A DNA stretch of 21,344 nt, taken from positions 410,309 to 431,652 of the forward strand of contig BLXT01002484.1 of assembly GCA_019648995.1 (NCBI GenBank), in the 5' to 3' direction. The notes below the pieces were generated by a model. The model was not told the origin of the DNA and ran no database searches. It saw only the letters and a list, made by a program, of their open reading frames with translations. Positions within the stretch are counted from its first letter, which is position 1; the number at the start of each line of letters is the position of its first letter. Positions 11,073-19,756 of this stretch are shown here, in pieces. This DNA is from Plakobranchus ocellatus (Eukaryota; Mollusca; Gastropoda; Plakobranchidae). The position numbers and the translations under genes were made by a program.

Positions 11073-11152
11073 TTCTGCTGCGGGTTCGTGTTCGAGTTCG
11101 CCTGCGCTATCAATGTCCTAGACTGGATGGGGCCCTAAAAGCCTGATGACAC
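11073..11152 (+). mobile_element. Divergent, 5'-truncated SINE copy
   Basis: TTCTGCTGCGGGTTCG aligns with the B-box part of the SINE head at 14470-14483, and GACTGGATGGGGCCCTAAAA followed by GCCTGATGACAC aligns with its body. The A-box half and the tail are missing. Spacing differs from the better copies, so this is either an older copy or a related subfamily. It has no CT tract next to it, unlike the other three. Confidence 0.65.
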
Positions 11153-11261
11153 AATATAGAGAACGAGCTATGTCAAAACAAAGAAGCGCAACCGAAAAAA
11201 AAGAGGATAGCAGGTGCAGTATGCAGAGAAAAAATTAATCAGTACGAAAAATTAAAATATC

Positions 11262-11360
11262 AGAAAGCTAATAAGTTCAAAACCTGAATATTAATAAATA
11301 ATTTTAATATAGAAAGATAGTAAGTTTAAAAGCTGAATGAATAATAAATAACATTAATAT
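11262..11360 (+). repeat. Tandem duplication, ~49 bp x 2
   Basis: Unit 1 (11262-11310) begins AGAAAGCTAATAAGTTCAAA and unit 2 (11311-11360) begins AGAAAGATAGTAAGTTTAAA. Both end in a TTAATAT string. They are roughly 80% identical by eye, differing by substitutions and one base of length, so the duplication is not recent. Confidence 0.85.
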
Positions 11361-12155
11361 TGAGAGAGAGTGAGTGGCAAAGCGCATCTGTCCTACTTCA
11401 GATCAGACATACAACTTTTTCAGGTGCCGAGCTTGTGTTAGGCATCAGAGACCATAGTTCTGCATTATCCTATCTTCAGAAAACTCAGAATATTCAAAGT
11501 CTTCAGCCTTTTTTCTATTGCTCAAAAAAAAATAATAATAATAATAATAAGTATAAAAAATACATATAAAAAAGGAAAAAAACCCAAACCAAAACAAAAA
11601 AAAAAAACCCGACACCCTCTTTTTCAAGGAATTACCTCTCTTCCAACCGTCTTGGGCTAGTTGTTTTTTCTTTCTTTTTTCTTTTTATTTCTAAAAATTT
11701 ATTATTCATCATGAGCACATCCTTTGTCTCTCTCTTTTTTGATCCTCTTAGAAAAAAAAGACAGATTTTCAAATAATCACGATTTTTCCTGAGGTCCTTA
11801 TCTTAGAAAAAAAAATTCAAGCGCCCGCTATTAATGGAAGCTGAATTCGTAAGTTGGGGGATCTGAATATTCTAGAAATAGACTAAATTATGAGACTCGA
11901 CTTACTGTGTTCAAAGCCTATAACCATTTAGATATAAAACAAACCAATAGGAACTTCTGATAGTTTTTCCTTTGTTTTTTATTGAGAGGTTGGAATAGCC
12001 TCTGAAATTCTTTAATTAAAGGTGTTATGCCACGGTATTATAAGATTTCCCTTCGAAGATACATTTTCTCTCTTTTTTCCAATCTTGTTTTCCCTCTTTC
12101 TTCACCCATTAATGTGTGTTTTCTTTCTTTCTCACTCTCGCTCTATATTTGTCTC
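11361..12155. other. AT-rich DNA with simple repeats
   Basis: No gene is seen. The segment holds an (AAT)n run at 11531-11550, A-rich and CT-rich stretches to about 11760, then unremarkable AT-rich sequence leading to a pyrimidine tract. Confidence 0.6.
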
Positions 12156-12230
12156 TTACACACACACACACTCTCTCTCTCTCTCTCTTCCCTCTCTGTC
12201 TTTCTTTTTCTTTCTTCCTTTCTCTCTCCA
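12156..12230 (+). repeat. (CA)n/(CT)n compound microsatellite
   Basis: A short ACACACACAC run passes into CT repeats and impure pyrimidine sequence that ends exactly where the SINE at 12231 begins. Confidence 0.9.
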
Positions 12231-12389
12231 GAGGCGTTGGTGACAAAGCAGATAGCGAATCTACCCTGAGATCTGCAAGGACCCTTCTGTCGCGGGTTCG
12301 GTCCCCGATATCGACGCCCTGGCTTGACGGAGCGCCGGAAAGCCTGATGTCACCTTGTTGTTGGTTTTTATACAAAAACCAAAATTAAA
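12231..12389 (+). mobile_element. tRNA-derived SINE, full length, diverged
   Basis: The copy aligns along its whole length with the SINE at 14415-14577. It starts GAGGCGTTGGTGACAAAGC, followed by ATCTGCAAGGACCCTTCTG, a pol III B-box-like GGTTCGGTCC (12295-12304), and the body CGCCCTGGCTTGACGGAGCG with GGAAAGCCTGATGTCACCTT and a tail TTTATACAAAAACC. The A box is degraded (GTGACAAAGCA). It is bounded by CT-rich DNA on both sides. The changes relative to the 14415 copy suggest an older insertion. Confidence 0.92.
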
Positions 12390-14366
12390 GATCTCTCCCT
12401 CTCTAGCACACACAAACACACGCTTTTTAATCTCCTCTGTTCATTTATCTCAGGTCTCTTTCATTCTTTTTCTCTTTCCCAATTTTCTTATACATATATA
12501 ACAATTTTTCGGATTGTTTGTGAATTAAGATTATAGCGGCGTTTTCTATCTGCTTCTCAAAGTCATTTTTGCTAGCGTCTAATCAACTTTCTTCTATTTT
12601 TCATTTTCTTACTTGATATTTGTATTGTTCTTTTGTTAAATGAAAATTGAAATTCATTTCCTTTAAGTCATTCATTTTTCCTTATTCCCCAAAGCCATAG
12701 AGAAGCTTTGATTAGCATAAAAATGCTATTTCAATTTCTAGGCCTTATCTTGAGGTTTGCACTAATCATCAAGAACGCGTCAGGATTTGAGACAATGTTG
12801 TTGGTAAGAAAACAAAGACATAATATTACATTTAATCTGCTAATGGAATTGCTCGGATTAATCTCAAAGCTCAACATTATTTTAAAGGCGAGATAAGAAT
12901 AATTGAGCCATGAAATTGTATTATTGTCTTGTAAAATTCCTTGTTTTTAATTAGAGGAACCTCGCAAGCAGTTATAATCGTAACAACCCCATCGGCTTCA
13001 TATTTTAAACTTTTAATTTTTTTCAAACGCTTTTCTCTCGAGGCGTTTTGAAGAAAAAAAAATTCTCGTTCTAAAGACTCGCGATGGACTTTTAAGTTAG
13101 GGTAAAATTTAGCCATAATTGGTCTTTACGACCTTTGCTCCAATTTCAACTGTAAGAGCAACTGAATTTAGACTACACAACTGCTAGAATGCCCCACCGG
13201 CGTCTGTCTCAAACCCATCCCCCAAAATGGAAAAAAATGATGAATGAATAATTTTTGAGTCAAACAAAACTGTGGATACTTTCAAATGCATGGATCTTGT
13301 GTAATTTTGATAGAACTTAGGTTAGTGTTAAAACACATCAGCAAAGTAGATGGGAGTACGAACGTACTCGTAGAGAAAGTCTGGGAGTCTGAAATCGTAA
13401 GAATATAAGGACAGGATCATGTATGAATCCGCGTACTACGAGTATCAGAGAAAACAATAATTATCAAAAAAAAAAAAAAAGAAAAGAAAACAAAAAGGAA
13501 AAGAAAAAAAAAGAGAAACAGCGCGTTCAATCAAAAGCTGTGAGCTCTATCCAAAGATTAATTTAGCTAAAGTGAAATGAACTTAGTTCATACAGTTCGA
13601 TGATATTGATTTGGAAGCATGCTCTTTCCACTCCACTCCCCTAGATATTTTCCGTCCCTCTGTCTCCCTCGGCCACCTCTCCTATCTCCCTATTCCTGTT
13701 CTTTGTTTTCTCTCACTCTCTTTGTCAAACCTAGAAACTTTTGAATAATCAAGTTTTCTAAAGCAAACATGCCATTTCATAATTCCTGCAGCATAGTTAC
13801 ATTTGCATGATTAAAAATGGACTCGTTAAATTAGTTTTCATCACGCTAAAGACGAAAACAACAACAATAAAAATATTCTGCTGAATTAGTGATGAATGTA
13901 AGGCGAGAAATAATATACCTGCAGGGTGGACATGGATAGAGTATGAAGTATTTTTTAAAAATCAAGCGATGGGTTAATGGTGTGAATAAAAGAGTAAGAA
14001 ATTGCATGCACAAGTAAATCTTTTGGAGGTGTTTAACATGATTGATTTTATTGCTTTTATCTATGTTCTCAAAGTCTCAAAGACCTTGCCACAGTCAATG
14101 AGGAATTTTACATAAGTGTTCTCCTTTCCTCTTTCATAGTATTTAAATCAAAATTGACAATCCATCTTTTATCCCAATTTGGTATCTGATTTACAACGAG
14201 TATTTTAGTGAATGAGTAATATTATACAATATATATTTATACATATATATAATCAACCAGACGAGCGTGATTGATTTACAAGTCGATCTACTGTTTTTCT
14301 TTGTAAAAATAATAATTACGTTGTAACTTTTTATATAAATCCAAATCATCATCATACTATAAGTTG

Positions 14367-14370
<4 letters not shown>
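12390..14370. other. AT-rich DNA without a recognisable gene
   Basis: No gene or named repeat is supported. There is a pyrimidine-rich start (12390-12500), a purine-rich poly-A/AAAG stretch (about 13465-13517), a short palindrome GAGTACG-AA-CGTACTC (13354-13369), and a CT-rich patch (about 13650-13725). The remainder is ordinary AT-rich sequence. Confidence 0.6.

Positions 14371-14414
<44 letters not shown>
14371..14414 (+). repeat. (CT)n microsatellite, left of SINE
   Basis: An uninterrupted run of about 22 CT units that stops at the first base of the SINE head. Confidence 0.97.
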
Positions 14415-14416
<2 letters not shown>

Positions 14417-14577
14417 GGCGTCGGTAGCACAGTGGCTTGCGAGTCTGCCCTGGGATCTGCAGGGACCCTTCTGTCGCGGGTTCGAGCCCCGCTACCGGCG
14501 CCCTGGCCTGACGGAGGGCCTGAAAGCCTGAGATCACCTTGTTGTGGACTGGCTATATACAAAAAACTCAAACTCAA
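14415..14577 (+). mobile_element. tRNA-derived SINE, best-preserved copy
   Basis: The head contains an A box TAGCACAGTGG (14425-14435) and a B box GGTTCGAGCC (14479-14488), the internal RNA polymerase III promoter of tRNA-derived SINEs. A CCCTG/CAGGG stem sits in the anticodon-arm position and GCGGG/CCCGC forms the T arm. GGGCGTCGGTAGC (14416-14428) and GCTACCGGCGCCC (14491-14503) pair over 13 bp with one G-U, longer than a normal tRNA acceptor stem. The tRNA-unrelated body (GGCCTGACGGAGGGCCTGAAA) and a tail TATATACAAAAAACTCAAAC follow. A (CT)n run lies on each side. There is no coding function: the open frames across it are by-products. The parental tRNA cannot be named with confidence. Confidence 0.95.
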
Positions 14578-14639
<62 letters not shown>

Positions 14640-14640
14640 T
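14578..14640 (+). repeat. (CT)n then (TCTA)n microsatellite, right of SINE
   Basis: About 22 CT units with one TT interruption, followed by about four TCTA units. It matches the pyrimidine run on the left side of the SINE, so the SINE either landed in a (CT)n tract or carries one as its tail. Confidence 0.95.
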
Positions 14641-14984
14641 TATCTCCCTCTCCAAGTATCAGAGATTTGTTATCAACTTCCTTTTACTTCCTGTGATATA
14701 ATCAGCAGTGCCAAAGTGGCAGTTTCAATAAGAATTGACGTCATTTCTTTTGTGCAAATAAATCTGGTAAATTATTGGATTGAACGGCTGCCCCATGCTT
14801 GCTTTATTTGATTTGCTCTTGCCTCACTTAAATCACGATGGTTATCTTAATATCTCATTGTGGCCGAGTAAAAATAAAAGTAAAAAGAGGTAACACGTGT
14901 TTGAAACCTAGATCTAGTCGCCGTAACTGTTGATCACTAACAGTAATAGTAATTCTAAATCGATCTCATAATAATGGTAAGTTC
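14641..14984. other. Unassigned DNA before the Gypsy fossil
   Basis: I see no LTR, primer-binding site or gene. The 5' end of the Gypsy element must lie here or be lost. The segment includes ordinary AT-rich sequence and a CTAGATCTAG string near 14908. Confidence 0.5.
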
Positions 14985-15408
14985 AGAGTCAAAAAGATTC
15001 GTAGCAAATTTGCCATATCCCCAACAAAGTTAGATTTCTTTAATATAACTGAAATTCACGAAAACTGGGTTAGGTTTATGAGGCAATGGAGTAAGTATCA
15101 AAGTGCTTCAAGATTTAGAGAAGAACCAATTTAGTTTAGAGCTGCAGTATTCATGACTTGCCTAGGCGACGAGGCACTCAAAGAATTTAATATAAAATGA
15201 GGCCAATAAATGAGGAGAGTGATGATCTTGAAAAAAATTGTTGCTGCTTTCGACTAATATTGCTGTGGCGAGGTTAATGAAACTTTTACCATACAATTTA
15301 CATAAGAGGAACCAGAGAGAGTATGAATCTGTGACTCGTATGTGAACTCGAAAAACCTGTAATTCATGGAAGGAAACAGAATGGTAAGCTACAAAGTCGT
15401 GTGGTGAA
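14985..15408 (+). pseudogene. Gag-like fossil stretch (Gypsy)
   Basis: Peptide similarity to Gypsy gag is visible in segments such as KLDFFNITEIHENWVRFM and MTCLGDEALKEFN, the typical start of the gag capsid region in this group. Gag similarity resumes downstream near 15885 (NDKTREKLSQKKLSL), after the insert at 15409-15889. The stretch is fossil and not functional. Confidence 0.8.
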
Positions 15409-15889
15409 TGTCGGAAAAATCGGTATGCTTCTAAGCACGGAGCACGAACGGGATGGCGTCAATCATTACGTCACGGTTGAAAACGGTGGGATTTTGCAAT
15501 TGAAGCTGAAGGCTGTCAGGCGCGTTTTATCAAGTTGTCGCTTCTTCTGTACCCGTTGCTACTTCTATTTGCTTTCCTTTAAGTCTAAGCTGAACTCCTT
15601 GCAGATAAGCTATTTAGGTATAAGCTGTACGTGCTCCCATCTAGTCCGCGCGAGACTCCTAGGTCGGAGCACATTGTTTTCGTTATCGTCCCTTTGTTTC
15701 CCTTCGTCCTTGTCCGACACTTGGCCGCCTCCCTAGATGTAGAGTAGAATTTGTTTCGTCCCTTGACAGAGTTATTAACTCAGTAAAGCCTTAGCAGTGG
15801 AGAATCGTCCGTTCCTTGGTAGTCAGATCTAGAGTCCGGTCGTTTCCATACTGGGTGGAAGTGCATCACTTCATTTGTTTTGTAATACA
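15409..15889. mobile_element. Probable LTR-like insert within gag fossil
   Basis: Gag similarity stops near 15408 and resumes near 15885, and the ~480 bp between is GC-richer with no gag resemblance. It starts TGTCGG and ends AATACA. It has a TATA-like GTATAAGC (about 15618-15625) followed by a symmetrical fold (GTGCTCC/GGAGCAC with CTAG/CTAG inside, about 15631-15672). GAATG occurs at 15406-15410 and 15890-15894, but it overlaps the TG start, so the exact ends and target duplication are unresolved. The reading is a solo LTR of another element. The open frame crossing it is not a gene. Confidence 0.5.
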
Positions 15890-16219
15890 GAATGACAAAA
15901 CTAGAGAAAAGCTTTCACAGAAGAAGCTCTCGCTAAGAGAGACTTTGGACATTTGAAGAGCTCAAGAAAAGGCCAAAACACAAGTACAAGCATTGTCTAC
16001 TAAGTCACAAGTAAATAAATTAGGCAAAGCATCTCAGGAGAGAGGCAGCCATAATCACAAACCAAAACCACACTCACAAAAATGTGAACGATATTGACAT
16101 CAATATAAGCCATGAGCAAGATGTTCAGCTTCACAGGCAATCGGTCATCCCTGGAAGAAAACAGGGCGTTTTGCAATAACGTGTAGAACTCCTACCAATA
16201 TTCAGGAATCACATAAGTA

Positions 16220-16705
16220 CCGTGTGAATGTCTTAATAGAAATTATCAAGAAGATAGATTCTCTAGATGAATGTTGTGCTCCCATTGTGGTTGTTCCGGA
16301 GAAAGAAGGCAAGTTTAGAATCTGCATTAGAATCTCACTAAACTGAATGAGGGAGTAAAGAAAGAATGCGACCCTTTGCCAACTACAGATCAGCTTTTCG
16401 TCCAATTGTCAGGCGCTACTGTTTTCACATAATTTGACTGAAACATCGGCTTCCACCAGATTCCCTTGACAAAAGAATCTCAAGAACTAACAAAATTCAT
16501 TACTCTCTTTAGATGGTTCGCTTACAAAAGAATGCCATGCGGAATCTCATCAGTCCGGAATTTTCACGTTGCTTCTTTCAGGAATAAAGGGCTAATATAT
16601 TATATTGATGACATTCAACAAGAGTATGTTGCTAGGGTGAGAGAAGCAATAGTACGAATCAAAGATGTCAGTGTCAGACTCAATGAGCAAGGAAAAATCC
16701 CTTGA
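16220..16705 (+). pseudogene. Reverse transcriptase fossil stretch (Gypsy)
   Basis: Segments such as CAPIVVVPEKEGKFRIC (about 16278-16328), ATVFS-like and KESQELTKFITLF text (about 16472-16515), and a YIDDI active-site-like string (about 16600-16615) match the order of motifs in Gypsy reverse transcriptases. A following LKAILNTPQPKNVSDIR segment (about 16750-16800) fits the region after the palm. The stretch is fossil and not functional. Confidence 0.88.
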
Positions 16706-16959
16706 GTATATCATTTCTTGAAACCGAATCGAGATGGACCGGAAGAAACTCAAGGCTATTTTAAATACGCCGCAACCAAAGAATGTTTCGGACATCAGGA
16801 GCCATGGTAAATCATGTGGGTCAATTTATCGACAACATGTCCAATATGAAGCACCTCTTTGAGAGCTCCAAAGAGAGGCATTTGTCCCTGGAACTGGAAT
16901 GTGGAACATGAGAAAGCATTTTAAAAAATCAAGAGCGGGTTTACTGGGACCCCAATTCT

Positions 16960-17280
16960 CGCCCACTACGATTAGAACATGGAGTGTGGGGATCGAAGGC
17001 CTGCCTCAAAGAAGAATCCAGGGCTTAAGAATGAGACTAATGCGATTCTCTTCTCAGTCTTTTATATGACAGGAATGAATCTGCATGCAGGTGACATAAA
17101 ATCCAGAGCACCCCTGAGAGAAATAAATGAGAAGAAAAGCTTACGAGAAGATAAAGTGAACTCCTTTGTTAGAGCAGTCATAGAAGGCTACTCGGCTTCA
17201 AATTGAGACCTTAAAAGATACAAAAAGACCGAGAAAATTATAGCGTTTGTAGAAAAGTCAAGAGCTCCTGCAAATTGAAT
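16960..17280 (+). pseudogene. RNase H end and linker fossil stretch (Gypsy)
   Basis: A string RRIQGLRMRLMRF (about 17007-17045) matches the conserved end of the Gypsy RNase H region, and KSRAPL (about 17099-17116) matches the 'LSRAPL' stretch that links it to integrase. The following ~80 bases continue the linker. The stretch is fossil. Confidence 0.75.
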
Positions 17281-17342
17281 GCTGGCCGCGCCAGCTTGCT
17301 GTAAGAAAGACTTAGAGCTGAGGTCATTCTAGACTGTGACCC

Positions 17343-18452
17343 TGTTAGGGATAATGTAGACATGTTTTCATGTTAGCTGTGTAGGGTTGAATGTTTGGTG
17401 TGTGTGTGTGTGTGATGTGATTGGGAGTTCACGCTTGGTGACAACGGTTCGGACGGAGCTGCAGAGCGGAGGATTTTGCCTGGGTCAGACACTCCGATTT
17501 TAGCTCTCAAACTGTACAGACACGGATGGCCTTGGTGTACTGTAGCAGACTCCCAGACTGGAATTAATATTTCAACCTTCTACCACCAGAGTGATCCTAC
17601 CACTATTTTAATTCCTGAGGCTGTGTGCCTAGCCAGACTGTTCGTCTGAGAATCTAAATGAAACTGGTAACGAAGTTGAATCTTTAATATTTGATGTTTG
17701 AGGCTGTGTGCCTATACAGACCTATGCAGACAGGTCTAAGATCTACTCTATCCTATTTTGCCTTGTATTTATTGCCCTCGCGTAAGGGCGTGTCACCTGT
17801 CTGGTGAAAGACAGTGTGTCGGAGTCAGAGAAAGTAAGTGGAGAGCTTGAAGGACACGGGGTAGGACTGTTATTATTGTGTGGAGAGTTTTAAGGACACG
17901 GGTGAGGACTAGTATTACTGTGTAAGTCATGAACTGTTGAGCGGGACCCAGATTGTGTTGGGACGTCTCAGTATTTGGACATTTGACTGTTGGTGTTTGG
18001 AACTGTATACCTTATTCTGCTACAAGCTTCGCGGACGGGAATCTTCGCTATTAATTGTATTTGTGGATTATATCGATGAACTAAATTGATAAATTATATC
18101 TGTAAACCTTATCCAAAGATCCTACCTGTTAGCTATATTTATTGATTGATCTAAGAAGTAATTTGAGGAGAGTTTCCTCGTGAGTGGATTTAAACTTATT
18201 TCATTGTATAAGATTACGTAACGCACTCGGAATAGTTATTGTCGCGCCTGCGTGCGTGTATTTTATATTTGGCTCTCTTATCTATCTGTCTACTTCTTTT
18301 TGTGACTACCTACTTCTATATATTTACATTATTATTATAATATAAGTTTTCTGTCGCCTATCCCCGGTGTTCTGCCTTCTATTTGGTGTGGCCTTTTTTA
18401 TGCAGTCGTTTGTTGTACCCTGTGATGTTGTAACCCCTGTTCTATGCTAACA
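17343..18452. mobile_element. Solo LTR (1110 bp) inserted in Gypsy fossil
   Basis: The element begins TGTTAGGGAT and ends ATGCTAACA, a 6 bp inverted terminal TGTTAG/CTAACA. It is flanked by identical 5 bp copies of GACCC at 17338-17342 and 18453-18457. Integrase-like similarity of the host Gypsy fossil stops at one edge and resumes at the other, so both borders are independently supported. It has no coding capacity. It contains a (GT)n run (17399-17414), two copies of GAGGCTGTGTGCCT (about 17617 and 17700) and a 42 bp internal tandem duplication (17839-17922). The length and 5 bp duplication fit Gypsy or BEL/Pao, and the superfamily is not decided. It looks whole as a solo LTR and is younger than the element it entered. 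Confidence 0.92.
17839..17922. repeat. 42 bp tandem duplication inside the solo LTR
   Basis: Units 17839-17880 and 17881-17922 both begin TGGAGAG and contain AAGGACACGGG and AGGACT. They agree at 35 of 42 positions. Such repeats in LTR U3 regions often hold enhancer-like sites; no specific site is identified here. Confidence 0.9.
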
Positions 18453-18457
18453 GACCC

Positions 18458-18925
18458 ATTAATTAACCTTGGTCCAGTCAAGGCACATCAATGCAAAAAG
18501 TAATCATACTATGAATCCACTAGAATCACCAAAGAGTTGATGGCACGGAATTTCAAACGAGATTGAGGATGAAATTTGGAAATGCCCTATCTGCGAAAAA
18601 TACAGACGAATGGGCCTCTAAAACCACCAGTCACACCAAACTACCATTGACAATTCGCTGTGGATCTATTCGAGTGGAAAAGTCATGACTATCTATTGAT
18701 AGTCGATTTTTTCCTTAGATGACAGAGATAGTCCTTCTCAGAAAGACAATGTCTATAAGTTTGCTAGAACATTCAAAGTCTATATTTGCAAAGTACGGAT
18801 ACCACAAATAGTCCCAAGAGACAATAGAACTTAAGTGCTATGTGAATTTGCGAACATTGCAGAGATTTACGATTTCTAACACAAAACAAGTAGTCCAAAG
18901 CATCCACATGTTGTGGCAAAGCTGA
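18458..18925 (+). pseudogene. Integrase fossil stretch (Gypsy)
   Basis: WKCPICEKYR-like text (about 18569-18605) fits the zinc-binding N-terminal domain, DLFEWKSHDYLLIVDFF (about 18664-18714) fits the catalytic core start, and AEIYDF and TSSPKHPH (about 18860-18910) fit the later core. A short direct repeat of CTTAAGTGCT.TGTGAA occurs at 18830-18846 and 18928-18944. The stretch is fossil and ends near 18925. Confidence 0.88.
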
Positions 18926-19406
18926 GTCTTAAGTGCTCTGTGAACTGTACTGAGGTGTCAGATACCTCGAGTGATGATTGCAATATGCGGTTTGAATACC
19001 TTCGTTTGGAAGGTCTTTCAGCGAATAAAACCGTTTTTTGAAGTTTTATGTAAACTTCTTGCACATATTAATTCTATTCATGTCGATCACATTGTGCATG
19101 TAATTTTAAGAACGTTGTTCAAAATCGTATTTTTTTAAAGGTAATTGATGTATTGTTTTCACTGTTTTCAGCACAATTTAGAACTTTATGTGAAGCGCGG
19201 TTAGTTTATAATTTGTTTTGGTGAAACAGTACATTTATCTTAGGACAGGGCGATATAAGCCAACTTCTTTTGAGAGGTCAAAAATGATGTAACCAAGTTG
19301 TTTTAGACTACGATTATGCGCTAGCTTTAAAATGTGATCGAGTTAGTAAAGAAGTGTAAAGGCAAGGTAAATTTAGGTTTTTTAATGTGGAAAGGAAGTC
19401 CCGCTG
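18926..19406. other. AT-rich DNA after the Gypsy fossil
   Basis: No gene and no LTR match is visible. A small hairpin-forming ACCTTC-GTTTG-GAAGGT lies near 18998-19015. The 3' LTR of the Gypsy element is not recognised here and may be deleted. Confidence 0.5.
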
Positions 19407-19470
19407 GCCACGGTCAATTGTCCCTTAAGTTCCTTAATAATCTTAACGGGGACAATTGCACCCGTCAGGC
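19407..19470. repeat. 64 bp fold-back hairpin with bulges
   Basis: All 23 bases of the left arm (19407-19429, GCCACGGTCAATTGTCCC plus TTAAG) can pair in order with the right arm (19442-19470), which carries six extra bases as small bulges. A 12-base loop (19430-19441) joins the arms. The longest uninterrupted stem is 10 bp (CAATTGTCCC). The size resembles a microRNA precursor, but a short fold-back repeat is as likely. Confidence 0.85.
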
Positions 19471-19639
19471 AAACTTGAATACATTGGTGTAAAATGATTT
19501 TTCTGTAAAAAACTTCACAGCAGTGTATTTAGGGTTATGTTATATACTTATAAATAGAGAGAAAAAGGGGAGGGGGATGACAAAAAAACAAAACAAAATG
19601 CAAACAATAACAAGGCAAAGGAAGGAAGAGAGGGAGGGA

Positions 19640-19671
19640 AGAGAGAGAGAGAGATAGAGAGAGAGAGTGAC

Positions 19672-19756
<85 letters not shown>
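19640..19756 (+). repeat. (GA)n microsatellite
   Basis: About 115 bp of GA repeats interrupted by GATA, GTGACA and GAAA units. It is the only long tract in the window with purines on the plus strand. Minus-strand open frames across it encode only Ser-Leu repeats and are artefacts. Confidence 0.97.

Larger units (their letters stand above)
14985..18925 (+). mobile_element. Ty3/Gypsy LTR retrotransposon fossil, nested insertions
   Basis: Recognisable parts occur in the canonical Gypsy order. There is a gag-like stretch (14985-15408, resuming about 15885-16170), a reverse transcriptase stretch (about 16220-16700), the end of the RNase H region and linker (about 16960-17280), and integrase (about 17281-17337 and 18458-18925). 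The order PR/RT before integrase separates Gypsy from Copia. By memory the closest polyproteins are the K02A2.6-like, Mag-type group, but the lineage is tentative. The copy is broken, with of the order of a dozen or more breaks spread over all parts, and is old. Its own terminal repeats were not found. Two later elements sit inside it (15409-15889 and 17343-18452). Confidence 0.93.

Noticed and set aside
12022-12388. Open frames of 70-90 codons on both strands
   Set aside because: They run through the microsatellite and the SINE at 12231; the apparent peptide is a SINE by-product.
13354-13369. GAGTACG-AA-CGTACTC palindrome as an operator or binding site
   Set aside because: A 7 bp inverted repeat is not remarkable in 21 kb and has no adjacent gene.
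14425-14490. Functional tRNA gene
   Set aside because: A and B boxes are present, but the D-to-anticodon spacing, the extended terminal stem, lack of T at the position before the anticodon and the attached body show a SINE head.
15401-15736. 111-codon open frame as a gene
   Set aside because: It starts in gag-like fossil sequence and runs into the LTR-like insert, so it does not correspond to a single gene.
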